Shown: in pieces, positions 1-10,534 of the stretch | Layout: each line of letters starts with the position of its first letter | Numbering within the stretch: the stretch's first letter is position 1 | DNA from: Desulfobacterales bacterium | Lineage (GTDB): Bacteria > Desulfobacterota > Desulfobacteria > Desulfobacterales > JAFDDL01 | Assembly (NCBI GenBank): GCA_034003325.1 | Contig: JAVEYW010000008.1 | Span: 1 to 64,000 of the forward strand | Direction of reading: 5' to 3' | DNA: 64,000 nucleotides | Notes under the pieces: generated by a model | Databases searched by the model: none | What the model saw: the letters and a program-made list of their open reading frames with translations, nothing else | What the model was told of the DNA's origin: nothing | Translations under genes and position numbers: made by a program

Positions 1-115
1 AATTGGAATATCGTCTATAGTTTCAATCCACGCCCCCGCGCGGGGGGCGACATAATAGTAACAAAAACAAACCCACTCAAGGGGTTTCAATCCACGCCCC
101 CGCGCGGGGGGCGAC
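1..115 (-). CRISPR. Type I-C CRISPR array, leader-proximal end (truncated by window edge)
   Basis: Two identical 32-bp repeats lie at 84-115 and 20-51, separated by a 32-bp spacer at 52-83; bases 1-19 are the start of a second spacer. On the plus strand each repeat begins GTTTCAATCCACGCCCCC and ends GGGGGGCGAC, so the crRNA-sense strand is minus and ends ATTGAAAC, as in type I-C repeats. The stem is the GC-rich CGCCCCC/GGGGGCG palindrome. The array follows cas2 on the same strand with the leader between, so 84-115 is the leader-proximal repeat and the array continues left of the window. Its total length cannot be known here. Confidence 0.95.
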
Positions 116-290
116 CGTCACTTTCAAAATCCTTTATTTTTCTCGCTTTTCGAGGCTGTTTTTGCGAACCTCCTTTTTGAATGAGGGTAATTTTCTAAAA
201 ATATAGGGGCATATACGAAAAAACTCAATAATTTCAAAGAATGCGAAACCGCCATAAAAAGCTGTCCGCTTGGGGTTCGCGAAGGCCAAT
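116..290 (-). promoter_or_regulatory. CRISPR leader with predicted array promoter
   Basis: This 175-bp AT-rich stretch between the cas2 stop and the first repeat is the leader. Read on the minus strand it carries GCGAACCCCAAGCG about 160 bp from the repeat, a motif I associate with type I-C leaders. It also holds a sigma-70-like promoter: -35 TTGAGT at 228-223, a 17-bp spacer, and -10 TATATT at 205-200, giving a start near 193. Short direct motifs GTTCGC/TTCGCGAAC near both ends could be integration-host or Cas1-Cas2 anchoring sites (inference). Confidence 0.75.
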
Positions 291-581
291 TCATACAATG
301 AGTGGCCCTTCTTGATCGATAGCAGGTTTTGCTCCGACATGCTCCACCCGGTTTTTCCAGTTGGCGCCAAGATAATAAAAGCGCAAGCTATCTGATTCTA
401 TGTCAATCTGGTCGATCAAACGATTTTTGAGCATCGTCCATTGGGCCGGATCCACTATGCATTCAAAAACCGAATATTGGACCCGTTGCCCGAAATCCCT
501 GCAAGCTTTCGCCACCCGCCTTAAACGACGGGGACCATTGCCATCATTGAACGAAACATCATAACTCACTAACACCATCAT
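291..581 (-). CDS. cas2: CRISPR-associated endonuclease Cas2 (type I-C)
   Basis: This 96-residue protein is normal length for Cas2. It opens with MVLVSYDVS, the first beta strand carrying the conserved Asp of the ferredoxin-like fold, and has the RVQYSVFEC segment typical of Cas2. Cas2 forms the structural core of the Cas1-Cas2 integrase that inserts new spacers at the leader end. It starts 5 bp after the cas1 stop and is the last gene before the leader. The start could be Met1 or Met2, which are adjacent. No defect is visible. Confidence 0.96.
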   Translation of the reverse strand: MMVLVSYDVSFNDGNGPRRLRRVAKACRDFGQRVQYSVFECIVDPAQWTMLKNRLIDQIDIESDSLRFYYLGANWKNRVEHVGAKPAIDQEGPLIV

Positions 582-586
582 AATGT

Positions 587-1618
587 TTATCTCCAGATAA
601 ATGGCGGATATCCATCCAGATCACCCCGAAGAAAGCGGGCAAGCAACAAGGCCTGCACATGAAAGAGCAGTCCCACCGCTACTTTTTCACCGATATAGGG
701 GTGCATAATCTCCTCCTGCTTGCGCTTTTGATAAGCGGTAAGCAGGTTTTTCCGGGTTTCATCGTCCATCACCACTGCACCGGTCTCCATTATTTTGAAG
801 CCTTTTGCGCGAATCTGGCTGAGATTAATGAGGGAAAGTGCCATTCGGTCGGCCAGAAACGGACGGAATTCTTCCATGATATCCAGTGCGAGCCCCCGCC
901 TCCCCGGCCGATCCCGATGAAGAAAACCAACTGCCGGATCAAGTCCGACCGCTTCCAGCGCCGCGTTCACGTCATGCATCAGCAGGGTGTAGAGAAAGGA
1001 CAACAAACAGTTGACCCGGTCAAGCGGTGGTCGCCGGTTTCTTCCCGCAAACCGGAAATCTTCCTTCTGACCAACGATCAGATGATCGAATACGCCGAAA
1101 TAAACATTTGCCGCTTCGCCTTCGAAACCTCGAGCCCGGTCAAGGGGCAGATCCGTTTGAAGATGCATGAGAATGGCGCTCAACCGGTCGGCAGCGGCGC
1201 GGATGGCGGTGTCATCAACTTTATCCGTATGATCACGCAATGCGCGCTGCAAGACCGTGCGGCAGTTGGCGATCTTGGCGGTCACCACGGATCGGGCCAT
1301 AAAAGCCGACGCATTCGGGTCATCGGCGAGTCGATACTGCTCGCGCCGCAAAAGGACATTGCCGGAAACCGGTCCCTGAACCCGGGCAAGGAATTTTCCG
1401 TAATTGCTTAAAAAACTCACCAGAACGCCACGTTCGGCACAAAAGCCCATCAAAAAGGGACTCATGCTCACCTGGCCGAAGCAAACAACACCCCCCAGCG
1501 TGTGGATAGGCACCCGCAGCTTGACCTCACGCTCCACATTGACCGTGACGGTCTCCCCCTCTTTGTTCAGGTAGGCGCCTTGCGTGGTAACAAACAAGGT
1601 ATTGAGCAGTTTTTTCAT
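587..1618 (-). CDS. cas1: CRISPR-associated endonuclease Cas1 (type I-C)
   Basis: This 343-residue Cas1 is the spacer integrase. It has an N-terminal beta domain (about 1-95, containing LRVPIHTLGGVVCFG) and a helical catalytic domain. The metal-binding triad appears intact: Glu in GFEGEAANVYF, His in VGFLHRDRPGRRGLALD, and the acidic residues in LDIMEEFRP. Length and motifs match type I-C Cas1. It is separated from cas4 by the RhuM-Doc gene, an unusual break in the normally contiguous cas4-cas1-cas2 order. About 40 bp separate it from that upstream gene. Confidence 0.97.
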   Translation of the reverse strand: MKKLLNTLFVTTQGAYLNKEGETVTVNVEREVKLRVPIHTLGGVVCFGQVSMSPFLMGFCAERGVLVSFLSNYGKFLARVQGPVSGNVLLRREQYRLADDPNASAFMARSVVTAKIANCRTVLQRALRDHTDKVDDTAIRAAADRLSAILMHLQTDLPLDRARGFEGEAANVYFGVFDHLIVGQKEDFRFAGRNRRPPLDRVNCLLSFLYTLLMHDVNAALEAVGLDPAVGFLHRDRPGRRGLALDIMEEFRPFLADRMALSLINLSQIRAKGFKIMETGAVVMDDETRKNLLTAYQKRKQEEIMHPYIGEKVAVGLLFHVQALLLARFLRGDLDGYPPFIWR

Positions 1619-1657
1619 ACAACAACCTCCTATGCATCCGGAGATAAACCCTATTCA

Positions 1658-2677
1658 TCAGCCTTTTTCGGAAATGAGGTTCACGATAAGCCGGATCATT
1701 AAATCCTTCTGTCGCGGGTCACTGGCGGCAGTCAGCAATGAGAGCGCCACCAACGCCTTATTATCAATACCATGTTCAGCCAATAGACCGTTAATATTCA
1801 TAAAATATAGAAAGAGAAAGGAGCCGATCCGCTTGTTTCCATCTGAAAATGGATGGTCTTTGATAACGAAGTACAAAAGATGGGCGGCCTTTTCCCTGAA
1901 GCTCGGATAAAGATCCTGCCCACCGAAGGTTTGCTGAACCGCGCCGATGATTCCGGCAAGCCCCTGTCCGTGTTCGTTGCCGAAAATATCGGTCGCTTCC
2001 CCCCTGCTCGCCAATTCCTTCTTCAAGGTGACAATGGCCTGTCTGGTTTCCGCTATTTCCAGAAATGCTTTTGTGTCCGCGGTTTTTTCGGGAACCGGTA
2101 AGGTGTCTTCATCATATTGTAAAAGAAGTTGCCATGTCCTGGCATAGTGGTTGACTATCTCCAGGATAGCTATCCCTTCCCCGCTGACAAGGTTTTGACC
2201 TGAAAGGGTATTCGAGAGCAGGTCCAGAACCTGCCGTATTTCGTCGGTCCCTTTTTCCGCCAGACGGCGCTGGTTGAGTGAATATCCCCGAACCAGATGG
2301 TCTTTCAAAACGCCCGTTGCCCATATGCGGAATTGGGTACCCCGCTTTGAATTAACCCTGTATCCGACTGAGATAATGGCATCGAGATTATAATACTCGA
2401 CTTGATAGGTTTTTCCATCGGCGGCAGTTGTTGCATTTTTTGCAACAACTGCCGCCCTAGACAATTCCTTTTCAAGAAAAATATTTCGCAAGTGCCTTGA
2501 AATTACGGATTTATCCCTTTCAAAGAGGTCCGTTATCTGGTTCAACGTCAACCAAACGGTTTCGTTTCGCAGTTGCACGGCAATTTCGGCATCCCCCCCC
2601 TCTGACTTATATAGGATAATCTCACCGCGGTCGGTCTGCATATCACCACTTCTTATTGTCTGGTAGTCCTTGGTCAT
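1658..2677 (-). CDS. RhuM-family protein with C-terminal Doc/Fic domain, inside the cas operon
   Basis: About 339 residues from the start chosen. The N-terminal half is a RhuM (virulence protein) domain: ILYKSEGG, then RNETVWLTLNQITDLFERDKS and DAIISVGYRVNSKRGTQFR. The C-terminal part (about 230-339) is a Fic/Doc fold with the active-site motif HPFSDGNKRIGSF. This is closer to the Doc form (GNKR) than to the AMP-transferring HxFx(D/E)GNGR form, so phosphotransfer is as plausible as AMPylation. The open frame extends back to 2818 inside cas4, but ATG 2677 lies 4 bp after the cas4 stop and is preferred. Such proteins are found as toxin-like or defence-island genes; here it sits between cas4 and cas1, so it should be co-transcribed with cas genes. 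No antitoxin is visible next to it. The function in this locus is unknown. Confidence 0.88.
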   Translation of the reverse strand: MTKDYQTIRSGDMQTDRGEIILYKSEGGDAEIAVQLRNETVWLTLNQITDLFERDKSVISRHLRNIFLEKELSRAAVVAKNATTAADGKTYQVEYYNLDAIISVGYRVNSKRGTQFRIWATGVLKDHLVRGYSLNQRRLAEKGTDEIRQVLDLLSNTLSGQNLVSGEGIAILEIVNHYARTWQLLLQYDEDTLPVPEKTADTKAFLEIAETRQAIVTLKKELASRGEATDIFGNEHGQGLAGIIGAVQQTFGGQDLYPSFREKAAHLLYFVIKDHPFSDGNKRIGSFLFLYFMNINGLLAEHGIDNKALVALSLLTAASDPRQKDLMIRLIVNLISEKG

Positions 2678-2681
2678 TTTC

Positions 2682-3311
2682 TCAATCCTCAAGCATTCGA
2701 GAAAGGTATTTAGCCACACTTTTAGCTGCGCCTGTAACCTTCGGCATGCATAGTTCACACAGCGAGCAGCTCTCGCACTTTGGGCCGAAAACCGGTTTTG
2801 GTGTTTGCCCCGAACCAATCAGTTCGTGCAGCCGGCTTGCCGTATTCTCAGTCGCAGAACGCAGGTTAGCGTCAAAGATAACATCTTTTCGCCGCCGAGT
2901 TTTGCCATAAAAAAGCGCTCCTGCCGGTATTTCTACCTCAAGCATTTCTTCCAAACAGATCGCCTGGGCACAAAGTTGCACTTCATCCCATTTTCCATTT
3001 TTGGGCCTTCCGCGTTTGTATTCCACGGGAAATGGCCGCCACGAGCCGTCTTCCTGTCTGTGAAATTCAACCACATCCGCCTGCCCTGAAACCCCAAGTC
3101 GCAGAGACCTCAAGGCAATGCCATAAGAAATCCGTAGTTTTCCTCTGGATGCCCGATCTTCAGAATGAACTCGCTCATGCATCACCCGCCCTTCCGCAGT
3201 ATATATGTTTTCTGCCCATATTTGCTCAATGTGAATCAAGGCGCACTGCCGCGGGCAATACAGGTAATGCTGAAGGGCGGATATCATGAGGTTGTCGGAT
3301 TCGGCATACAT
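2682..3311 (-). CDS. cas4: CRISPR-associated exonuclease Cas4
   Basis: 209 residues, a PD-(D/E)XK nuclease that trims prespacers and selects PAM-proximal ends for integration. The iron-sulfur cluster cysteines are visible: one in LYCPRQCALIH near the N terminus and the C-terminal group CESCSLCELC. The nuclease core shows GQADVVEFHR and PVEYKRGRPK, then QLCAQAICLEEML. The family and position (after cas7, before cas1) fit type I-C. Met9 (MISALQHYLYCPRQC) is an alternative start. The gap to cas7 is 24 bp. Confidence 0.95.
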   Translation of the reverse strand: MYAESDNLMISALQHYLYCPRQCALIHIEQIWAENIYTAEGRVMHERVHSEDRASRGKLRISYGIALRSLRLGVSGQADVVEFHRQEDGSWRPFPVEYKRGRPKNGKWDEVQLCAQAICLEEMLEVEIPAGALFYGKTRRRKDVIFDANLRSATENTASRLHELIGSGQTPKPVFGPKCESCSLCELCMPKVTGAAKSVAKYLSRMLED

Positions 3312-3335
3312 GGGCTGTTTCTTCTGCGTTGGCTT

Positions 3336-4196
3336 TTACAGTTTTTCGATAATCTCTACTCCGTCCGGGGCGCTGCCGATTGTCACTTTGTAGTCCTTGA
3401 AGGATCGCGCCGGCCCTTCAGCCCCCTCTTTGCGTTGGATATCGATCAGGTCAAACAGTTTGTGGGCCGGGGCGTTGCCAAGCTTGTCCTTATGCTTGAA
3501 GACAAAAAGCTTTTGGCTGCTCATCATCCCCCTTGCTGCGGAACGATCATGCTCGAACATGTTGATCAATGCATTCCAGAGCAGTTCCAGATCCTCTTCG
3601 CTGAATCCGGTTTTTTCCGCTAACGGCGCGGAAACAAACCCATGGGCCATATACAAGCCGTAAGGGACGATATGTTTCCGTCCCATGGTGCGCTCTTTTT
3701 CCAGATCTTTTTCGTTGGTTACCGCCATGCGCGTAATACTGATTTCCTGAGATACGATCGGCTCGATGCTTTTGGCGAAGGCGAGCTGCACCGGTCCACG
3801 AACCTGACCGCAATTGACTTCTGTAGTCATTACAGCGCCGAAACTTCTGATATCGTAGAAGTTCGCGCACATCCAGCCGGTAATCTTCTGCGCATCCTCG
3901 ATCTTTTTCGGCAATTTTTTGGCTTCAGGCTTCAACTCCAACGCCTTATAGGCCATCTCGTTGGTTCTATTAAGCACCGCTTTTTCCTGTACATAAATAT
4001 TGAACCCCTCGCCCCCTTCTTTTGCGAGTGCCACGTGGTTACGGATCTTTCGTTTCAGGCAAACATCCGTCACAAGGCCATGACCGGTTTCGGGATCGAA
4101 GCGAGGCATGTTGCCTGCATCAGGGTCGCCGTTGGGATTGCCGTTTTGGACATCGAACAGTAATACGAATTCATAACGATTGGCGATAGCGGACAT
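3336..4196 (-). CDS. cas7: Type I-C Cascade backbone protein Cas7 (Csd2)
   Basis: 286 residues. It has the Cas7/Csd2 signature at the N terminus: [20 protein letters not shown] and the following [15 protein letters not shown]. Cas7 subunits form the filament that holds the crRNA spacer in Cascade and flip out every sixth guide base. That property matters for the guide-target match found between cas3 and cas5. It begins 2 bp after the cas8c stop, indicating tight translational coupling. Confidence 0.96.
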   Translation of the reverse strand: MSAIANRYEFVLLFDVQNGNPNGDPDAGNMPRFDPETGHGLVTDVCLKRKIRNHVALAKEGGEGFNIYVQEKAVLNRTNEMAYKALELKPEAKKLPKKIEDAQKITGWMCANFYDIRSFGAVMTTEVNCGQVRGPVQLAFAKSIEPIVSQEISITRMAVTNEKDLEKERTMGRKHIVPYGLYMAHGFVSAPLAEKTGFSEEDLELLWNALINMFEHDRSAARGMMSSQKLFVFKHKDKLGNAPAHKLFDLIDIQRKEGAEGPARSFKDYKVTIGSAPDGVEIIEKL

Positions 4197-4198
4197 GG

Positions 4199-6660
<2,462 letters not shown>

Positions 6661-6717
6661 ACGCCATCTTCAGCTTAAATACTTTTCTGTTTCAATCCAC
6701 ACCCCTTTCAGGGAGAC
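6661..6717 (-). ncRNA. Predicted Cas-regulating guide RNA (CreR-like): pseudo-repeat plus targeting spacer
   Basis: Bases 6717-6689 are a lone 29-bp degenerate type I-C repeat. The first 12 plus-strand bases, GTTTCAATCCAC, and the final GAC equal the array repeat, and the 11-nt 5' handle TGGATTGAAAC is intact in crRNA sense. The stem has changed but can still fold as CCCU-GAAA-GGGG. The sequence after the handle (minus strand from 6688) begins AGAAAAGTATTTAAGC. The plus strand at 6872-6887 is AGAAAAGTATTAAAGC, preceded by TTT. Fifteen of 16 bases match; the one mismatch is guide position 12, a flipped-out position in type I effectors. The element lies in the 5' leader of the cas5 operon and would guide Cascade to the promoter of that operon. 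Confidence 0.78.
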
Positions 6718-6831
6718 ATGGTCCGACAGCCTATGGAGGTTCCAATTCAATTTCCAGGACAAACAATTCCCTCCCAAATAGGCTCAACTTCGCTTTGAAT
6801 CGCATGAGACCCCCTTTCGTTAGGTAATAAC

Positions 6832-6887
6832 TGTATATTTCATGCGCCCCGCAAAGTCAATAAAAAACTTTAGAAAAGTATTAAAGC
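6832..6887 (-). promoter_or_regulatory. Promoter of the cas5-8-7-4-1-2 operon with upstream Cascade target
   Basis: Minus strand: -35 TTGACT at 6860-6855, a 17-bp spacer, and -10 TATACA at 6837-6832, with transcription predicted from about 6825. This leaves a leader of roughly 210 nt before cas5c that contains the pseudo-repeat. The predicted guide target (6872-6887 on plus, PAM-like TTT at 6869-6871) occupies about -44 to -62. Cascade bound there should cover the UP-element/alpha-CTD region and hinder RNA polymerase. TTT differs by one base from the preferred type I-C PAM TTC. Confidence 0.72.
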
Positions 6888-6893
6888 AAAAAT

Positions 6894-9167
6894 CTAAATG
6901 ATTAACTCATCAACACTCCAAACCTCGCCTTCAGAGACGCAAAGACCAACGTCCCGATATGCCGACATATTTCTTAACACTGGAAATTCACTACGGATCA
7001 TCTCCAATGCACCCGATGAATCAAGAGCCAGGAATTCCTTGTTTCGGATGCTGACACTGAATTGTTGCAGTTTCCTGATGGTTGCCCGAGGGAATTCCGT
7101 ATATCGCAACTCCTGAATCAATTTTTCGGCTTCCGGCCCGTCCGGAATGATGATTCCGATGCTTTCATCTTCGATAAAGTGAAAGTCGTTGGCAACTTCG
7201 CGAAAAGGCAAATAGAGATCCCTCGTCCGAATGTTCAATCGTGACACAATCTGTTTTTTGTCCAGTTCTTGGACATCGTAAAGCAGTTCGAAATACCTGC
7301 GCATTGCCTCAAAGCCAAGGGGGTCGGCATCAGGCACGGCCCTTAATGTTTCCGCGGCACGAGACATGCACTGTTTTAGCCAAGGCATGGATGGAAGCTT
7401 TTCAGTTTCGAAAATGAAAACTTTCCCCTTCTCCAATCTCCCCTCACGATTGCACCGGCCGGCTGCTTGGGCTATTGAATCCAGCCCCGCCATGGCTCTA
7501 TAGACAACGGGAAAGTCGAGGTCGACCCCGGCTTCCACCAAGGAGGTGGAGATCACCCGGCAGGGCTTTCCTTTTTTCAAACGGATGCGAATCTCATCCA
7601 ATACTTGCCTGCGGTGTTTGGGATACATATTGGTCGATAAATGAAAAAAACCCTCTGTCCCGCGATTTCGCTCGAATACGGCTCTGGTTTGCGCTTTGGT
7701 GGGAAGAATGCAAAGTACCCGGGATTCCGCTCGCAACCGTTCTGCCAGATCATCATCCGAAAGCGTGCCGACAAATTCGACCTCCGTTCGCGAAAGCGCC
7801 TGAAATAACCGGGAGGTTTCATCGACAATCTCGGTTACACCCGGAAGTGCCATCCGCAAGCTGCTGCTATCATCCAGCGCAGGCTGCGTAGCGGTGCAGA
7901 GCAGGACCGTGCAGCCATAGTGATCCACCAACTCGCGCAGTGCCGCCAGGCAAGGCTCCAGATATTCGGTTGGAATCGCTTGTGCCTCGTCAAGAACAAT
8001 GACGCTTTTAGCGATATTGTGAAGTTTACGGCACCGGGAAGGTTTGTTGCTGAAAAGAGATTCGAAGAACTGCACATTGGTGGTGACCACCACCGGCGCG
8101 TCCCAATTCTCGGCGGCGAGACCGCGCAACCGGTTGTAAGCGCAATCCTCCGGTTCGTCGCTTTCTTTGTAATTGCAGTGGTGCTCCAAAACATGCTCAT
8201 TTCCTAAAACATCCCGGAATATTTTTGCATTCTGTTCAATGATGGAGGTAAACGGAACCGCATAGATTATCCTGCGCAAGCCACAATCTTCGCGATTTCC
8301 AAGAAGATGTTCCAGGGAAAACGCCAGCGAGGAAAAGGTCTTGCCACCGCCGGTGGGAACAGTTAAGGAGAAAAAGCCCGATGGCAGCTTGGCTTTTTCA
8401 CGACATCGGGCCAACACGAGTTGACGCCATTGGTTGACGGGGGTGGAATCTGAATCACGCGCTTTTTCAGCAAGATGTTCATCAAACCGACGCTTGAGGT
8501 CGAGAAAAATGCAAGGGCTCTTGATAGACGGCCGAAATTGGGCTTTTTCCGGATCACAAAAGGCTTCGGTATCCAGAAAATCCGCATCGACTAAACAAGA
8601 GAAAAGCATTCGGGCGAAAAAAGACAGGCTGAAGCTTCCCCGGTCTGGCGTCAATTTAAATGGCAACGTCAGTTCGTTCGGGAAGCATATCTCCGGTATT
8701 TGTTGAACATCATCCGGCACGTTACCATGCTTCAAACGGTAGTGCAGTTGCCCTTCTTGCGCCCCTCCGTCCGGAATCCCACCATGATGCCCGGCAACAG
8801 CATAGGCTATCAGCAGTCCGAGAGGGAAATATTTTTCTTTAGCAAGGCGCGCACCAAAGGTGGAATGATCGACCCTGACGGACTGCCCCTCCAACCTGCG
8901 CTGGAAAGCATTCGATGCCTTACCGGCATCATGGATAAGACCGGACACTTTTCCCCAATTTCCGGCGCCGAAGACCGATGAAAACGAGCGAGCCAGGTCG
9001 GCAACATTTCGAAGATGTTCTTCAAGCGGTTGCCAATCGTCTTTGTTTTTCGATTTGGTTGAATGAGCATAATACATTGCCATAGGCGTATGAGTTGTTT
9101 CCTTCCTGCTATTGCTTTTAAACATTACCGAACAGTTCCGCGCACCATGTTCCGGATAACGGATCAT
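6894..9167 (-). CDS. cas3: CRISPR-associated nuclease-helicase Cas3 (HD plus SF2 helicase)
   Basis: 757 residues from the ATG that overlaps the upstream stop (ATGA). An alternative start is MAMYYAHST, 27 codons later, which fits homolog N termini better. The N-terminal HD nuclease shows YYAHS, EEHLRNVADL, LIHDAGK and GHHGGIPD. The helicase shows Walker A VPTGGGKTFSSL, the Walker B-like VLDEAQAIP, CTATQPAL, SLVEAGVDLDFP and AAGRCNREG. Cas3 is recruited by target-bound Cascade to nick and degrade DNA. It is separated from cas5 by 278 bp that hold a second promoter, so cas3 and the Cascade genes can be expressed independently. That would make sense if Cascade can repress its own operon without losing cas3. 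Confidence 0.95.
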   Translation of the reverse strand: MIRYPEHGARNCSVMFKSNSRKETTHTPMAMYYAHSTKSKNKDDWQPLEEHLRNVADLARSFSSVFGAGNWGKVSGLIHDAGKASNAFQRRLEGQSVRVDHSTFGARLAKEKYFPLGLLIAYAVAGHHGGIPDGGAQEGQLHYRLKHGNVPDDVQQIPEICFPNELTLPFKLTPDRGSFSLSFFARMLFSCLVDADFLDTEAFCDPEKAQFRPSIKSPCIFLDLKRRFDEHLAEKARDSDSTPVNQWRQLVLARCREKAKLPSGFFSLTVPTGGGKTFSSLAFSLEHLLGNREDCGLRRIIYAVPFTSIIEQNAKIFRDVLGNEHVLEHHCNYKESDEPEDCAYNRLRGLAAENWDAPVVVTTNVQFFESLFSNKPSRCRKLHNIAKSVIVLDEAQAIPTEYLEPCLAALRELVDHYGCTVLLCTATQPALDDSSSLRMALPGVTEIVDETSRLFQALSRTEVEFVGTLSDDDLAERLRAESRVLCILPTKAQTRAVFERNRGTEGFFHLSTNMYPKHRRQVLDEIRIRLKKGKPCRVISTSLVEAGVDLDFPVVYRAMAGLDSIAQAAGRCNREGRLEKGKVFIFETEKLPSMPWLKQCMSRAAETLRAVPDADPLGFEAMRRYFELLYDVQELDKKQIVSRLNIRTRDLYLPFREVANDFHFIEDESIGIIIPDGPEAEKLIQELRYTEFPRATIRKLQQFSVSIRNKEFLALDSSGALEMIRSEFPVLRNMSAYRDVGLCVSEGEVWSVDELII

Positions 9168-9748
9168 CTTTTGAACCCCCCGCTTCTGTCCCGCGCCTGC
9201 ACCCGGGCTCGATAAAGCCTTTCGGTAAACCCGCCCTCTTTCAAAAACGCCTTCTCCAAAACGCGCAACTGCTGGTCGAGCAGGTAGTTGGCTTGGTGGG
9301 TGAGGCAGATGATGGTGTTGGCGGCGGTTTCGGGGGGACTGTTTTCGATATAGGTCTTATAAGTCGAATAGGACCTATTGGACCTATAACACAGTCCTCG
9401 AACCGCTTTTGCCTTCGGATGGTCTTTGGGCCAGAGGGACAGGCGGTTTTGCCGAAGGTAGTCCTGGTAGTCCAGGAGCAGCTCTTCGAGGCTCGCCCGG
9501 GCCACGCCGATGAGCTTGAGCTCGGTTTTTTTGGAGGTGCCGGATGCCATGCTCCCTTCGGCGATGTTTTGTTTGCCGCTTCGCGCCGCCTGAACCATCT
9601 GGTCGTGGGTGCGGGAGCGGCCGCTGATAAAACGATTGCAGAACACCATCGTGGCATCGTAAATGATCTCAGCCATCTGATACGATTTCAAATCGCGGTA
9701 GCCGCCGTGGGCGGGGATGAGGTCGGGTAATTCATGGTAACTGGTCAT
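9164..9748 (-). CDS. Four helix bundle suffix-domain protein
   Basis: 194 residues of the bS23/IVP-like four-helix-bundle family. It includes GGYRDLKSYQMAEIIYD, the QMVQAARSGKQNIAEGS core and ELKLIGVARASLEELLLDYQ. Members occur widely in anaerobes and candidate phyla, often without known function. A middle segment rich in Tyr/Arg/Ser (YRSNRSYSTYKTYI) is encoded by short near-repeats around 9349-9395. The gene ends with a 4-bp overlap with cas3, so it is translationally coupled to it; whether it contributes to CRISPR function is unknown. Confidence 0.8.
   Translation of the reverse strand: MTSYHELPDLIPAHGGYRDLKSYQMAEIIYDATMVFCNRFISGRSRTHDQMVQAARSGKQNIAEGSMASGTSKKTELKLIGVARASLEELLLDYQDYLRQNRLSLWPKDHPKAKAVRGLCYRSNRSYSTYKTYIENSPPETAANTIICLTHQANYLLDQQLRVLEKAFLKEGGFTERLYRARVQARDRSGGFKR
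9349..9395 (-). repeat. Short tandem near-repeat inside the four-helix gene
   Basis: On the minus strand TATAGGTCC, AATAGGTCC and further diverged 9-base units follow each other. They encode the Tyr/Arg/Ser-rich linker. Because the unit is a multiple of three, changes in copy number would keep the frame. Confidence 0.45.
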
Positions 9749-9886
9749 TTAGACTCCTGTGTGGTTTGGACGCCGCTCCCTACATAGCACGCTGTAAAGC
9801 TCATATAGTGAACCCGGTCGGTTTTTCTTGAAAAAATCATCGTTTTATCAACAGCTCGTTTTAAAAAGTACCTTTGGTCCTCCCCC

Positions 9887-10534
9887 CTACCCGTCTTGAT
9901 AGTTTTTCACGATCATTGCCGCTTCCTTAGCCACCAGACGCCTCAGTTCTGCTGGTTTTATCACTTGCACGTAACGACCGTATTTGAGCACCTTCATCTT
10001 GATTTCGGTCAGATCCACCACCGGCAGGGTCATGATCAGGCTGCCGTCGGCACATTCCTCGACCTGCTGGCCGTCGAACCAGACTTCATTTCGAATGAAC
10101 CGTGCAATAAAGGGTACAAAATGAAGCACGACCTCAACCTGTTCGGTTCCCTTGAAAAGCCCGAAGAAATTCGTCATGAAGGCCGTTACATCAAACTGTG
10201 GCTTTTGAAACGCTTGATGAGAAAGCGTCAGCCTGATCAGGCGGGCGAGTTGGAACATACGGGGTCTTTTTCGATGGCGGCAATAAGCGATCAGGTACCA
10301 GGAACCCATGTAATTATGCAGGCGATAGGGCTCCACCGTGCGCATCGAGATGACATCCGTGCCGGCGGCAAAATCAACGGGGGCGCCCAACCGGTCGCGC
10401 ATGAAGGCAAGATCGCGTTTAAAGGTGCTTACCGAAATCTCGAATTGGTCCATGTAATGCCGGCGCGTGGTACGAATATTTTGCTTAAGGCGCTGATCAA
10501 ACCAGCAGATCCGCTCAAATGAAGACATAGGCAT
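9887..10534 (-). CDS. WYL-domain transcriptional regulator, internally shortened
   Basis: 215 residues. The N-terminal part is a DeoR/HTH-11-type winged helix (FERICWFDQRLKQ and QFEISVSTFKRDLAFMRDRLGAP). The C-terminal part is a WYL ligand-sensing domain with VEPYRLHNYMGSWYLIAYCRHR and a WCX-like tail. Full-length members are usually about 300 or more residues; here the linker between the HTH and the WYL core is missing, in frame. WYL regulators are frequent next to cas genes and can repress or activate them in response to nucleic-acid-like ligands. It lies 138 bp upstream of the four-helix-cas3 unit on the same strand. Its target is inferred to be this locus. Confidence 0.85.
   Translation of the reverse strand: MPMSSFERICWFDQRLKQNIRTTRRHYMDQFEISVSTFKRDLAFMRDRLGAPVDFAAGTDVISMRTVEPYRLHNYMGSWYLIAYCRHRKRPRMFQLARLIRLTLSHQAFQKPQFDVTAFMTNFFGLFKGTEQVEVVLHFVPFIARFIRNEVWFDGQQVEECADGSLIMTLPVVDLTEIKMKVLKYGRYVQVIKPAELRRLVAKEAAMIVKNYQDG

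Noticed and set aside
659-1411. 250-codon plus-strand ORF opposite cas1
   Set aside because: Cas1 on the minus strand has all catalytic residues; the opposite frame has none of a known family.
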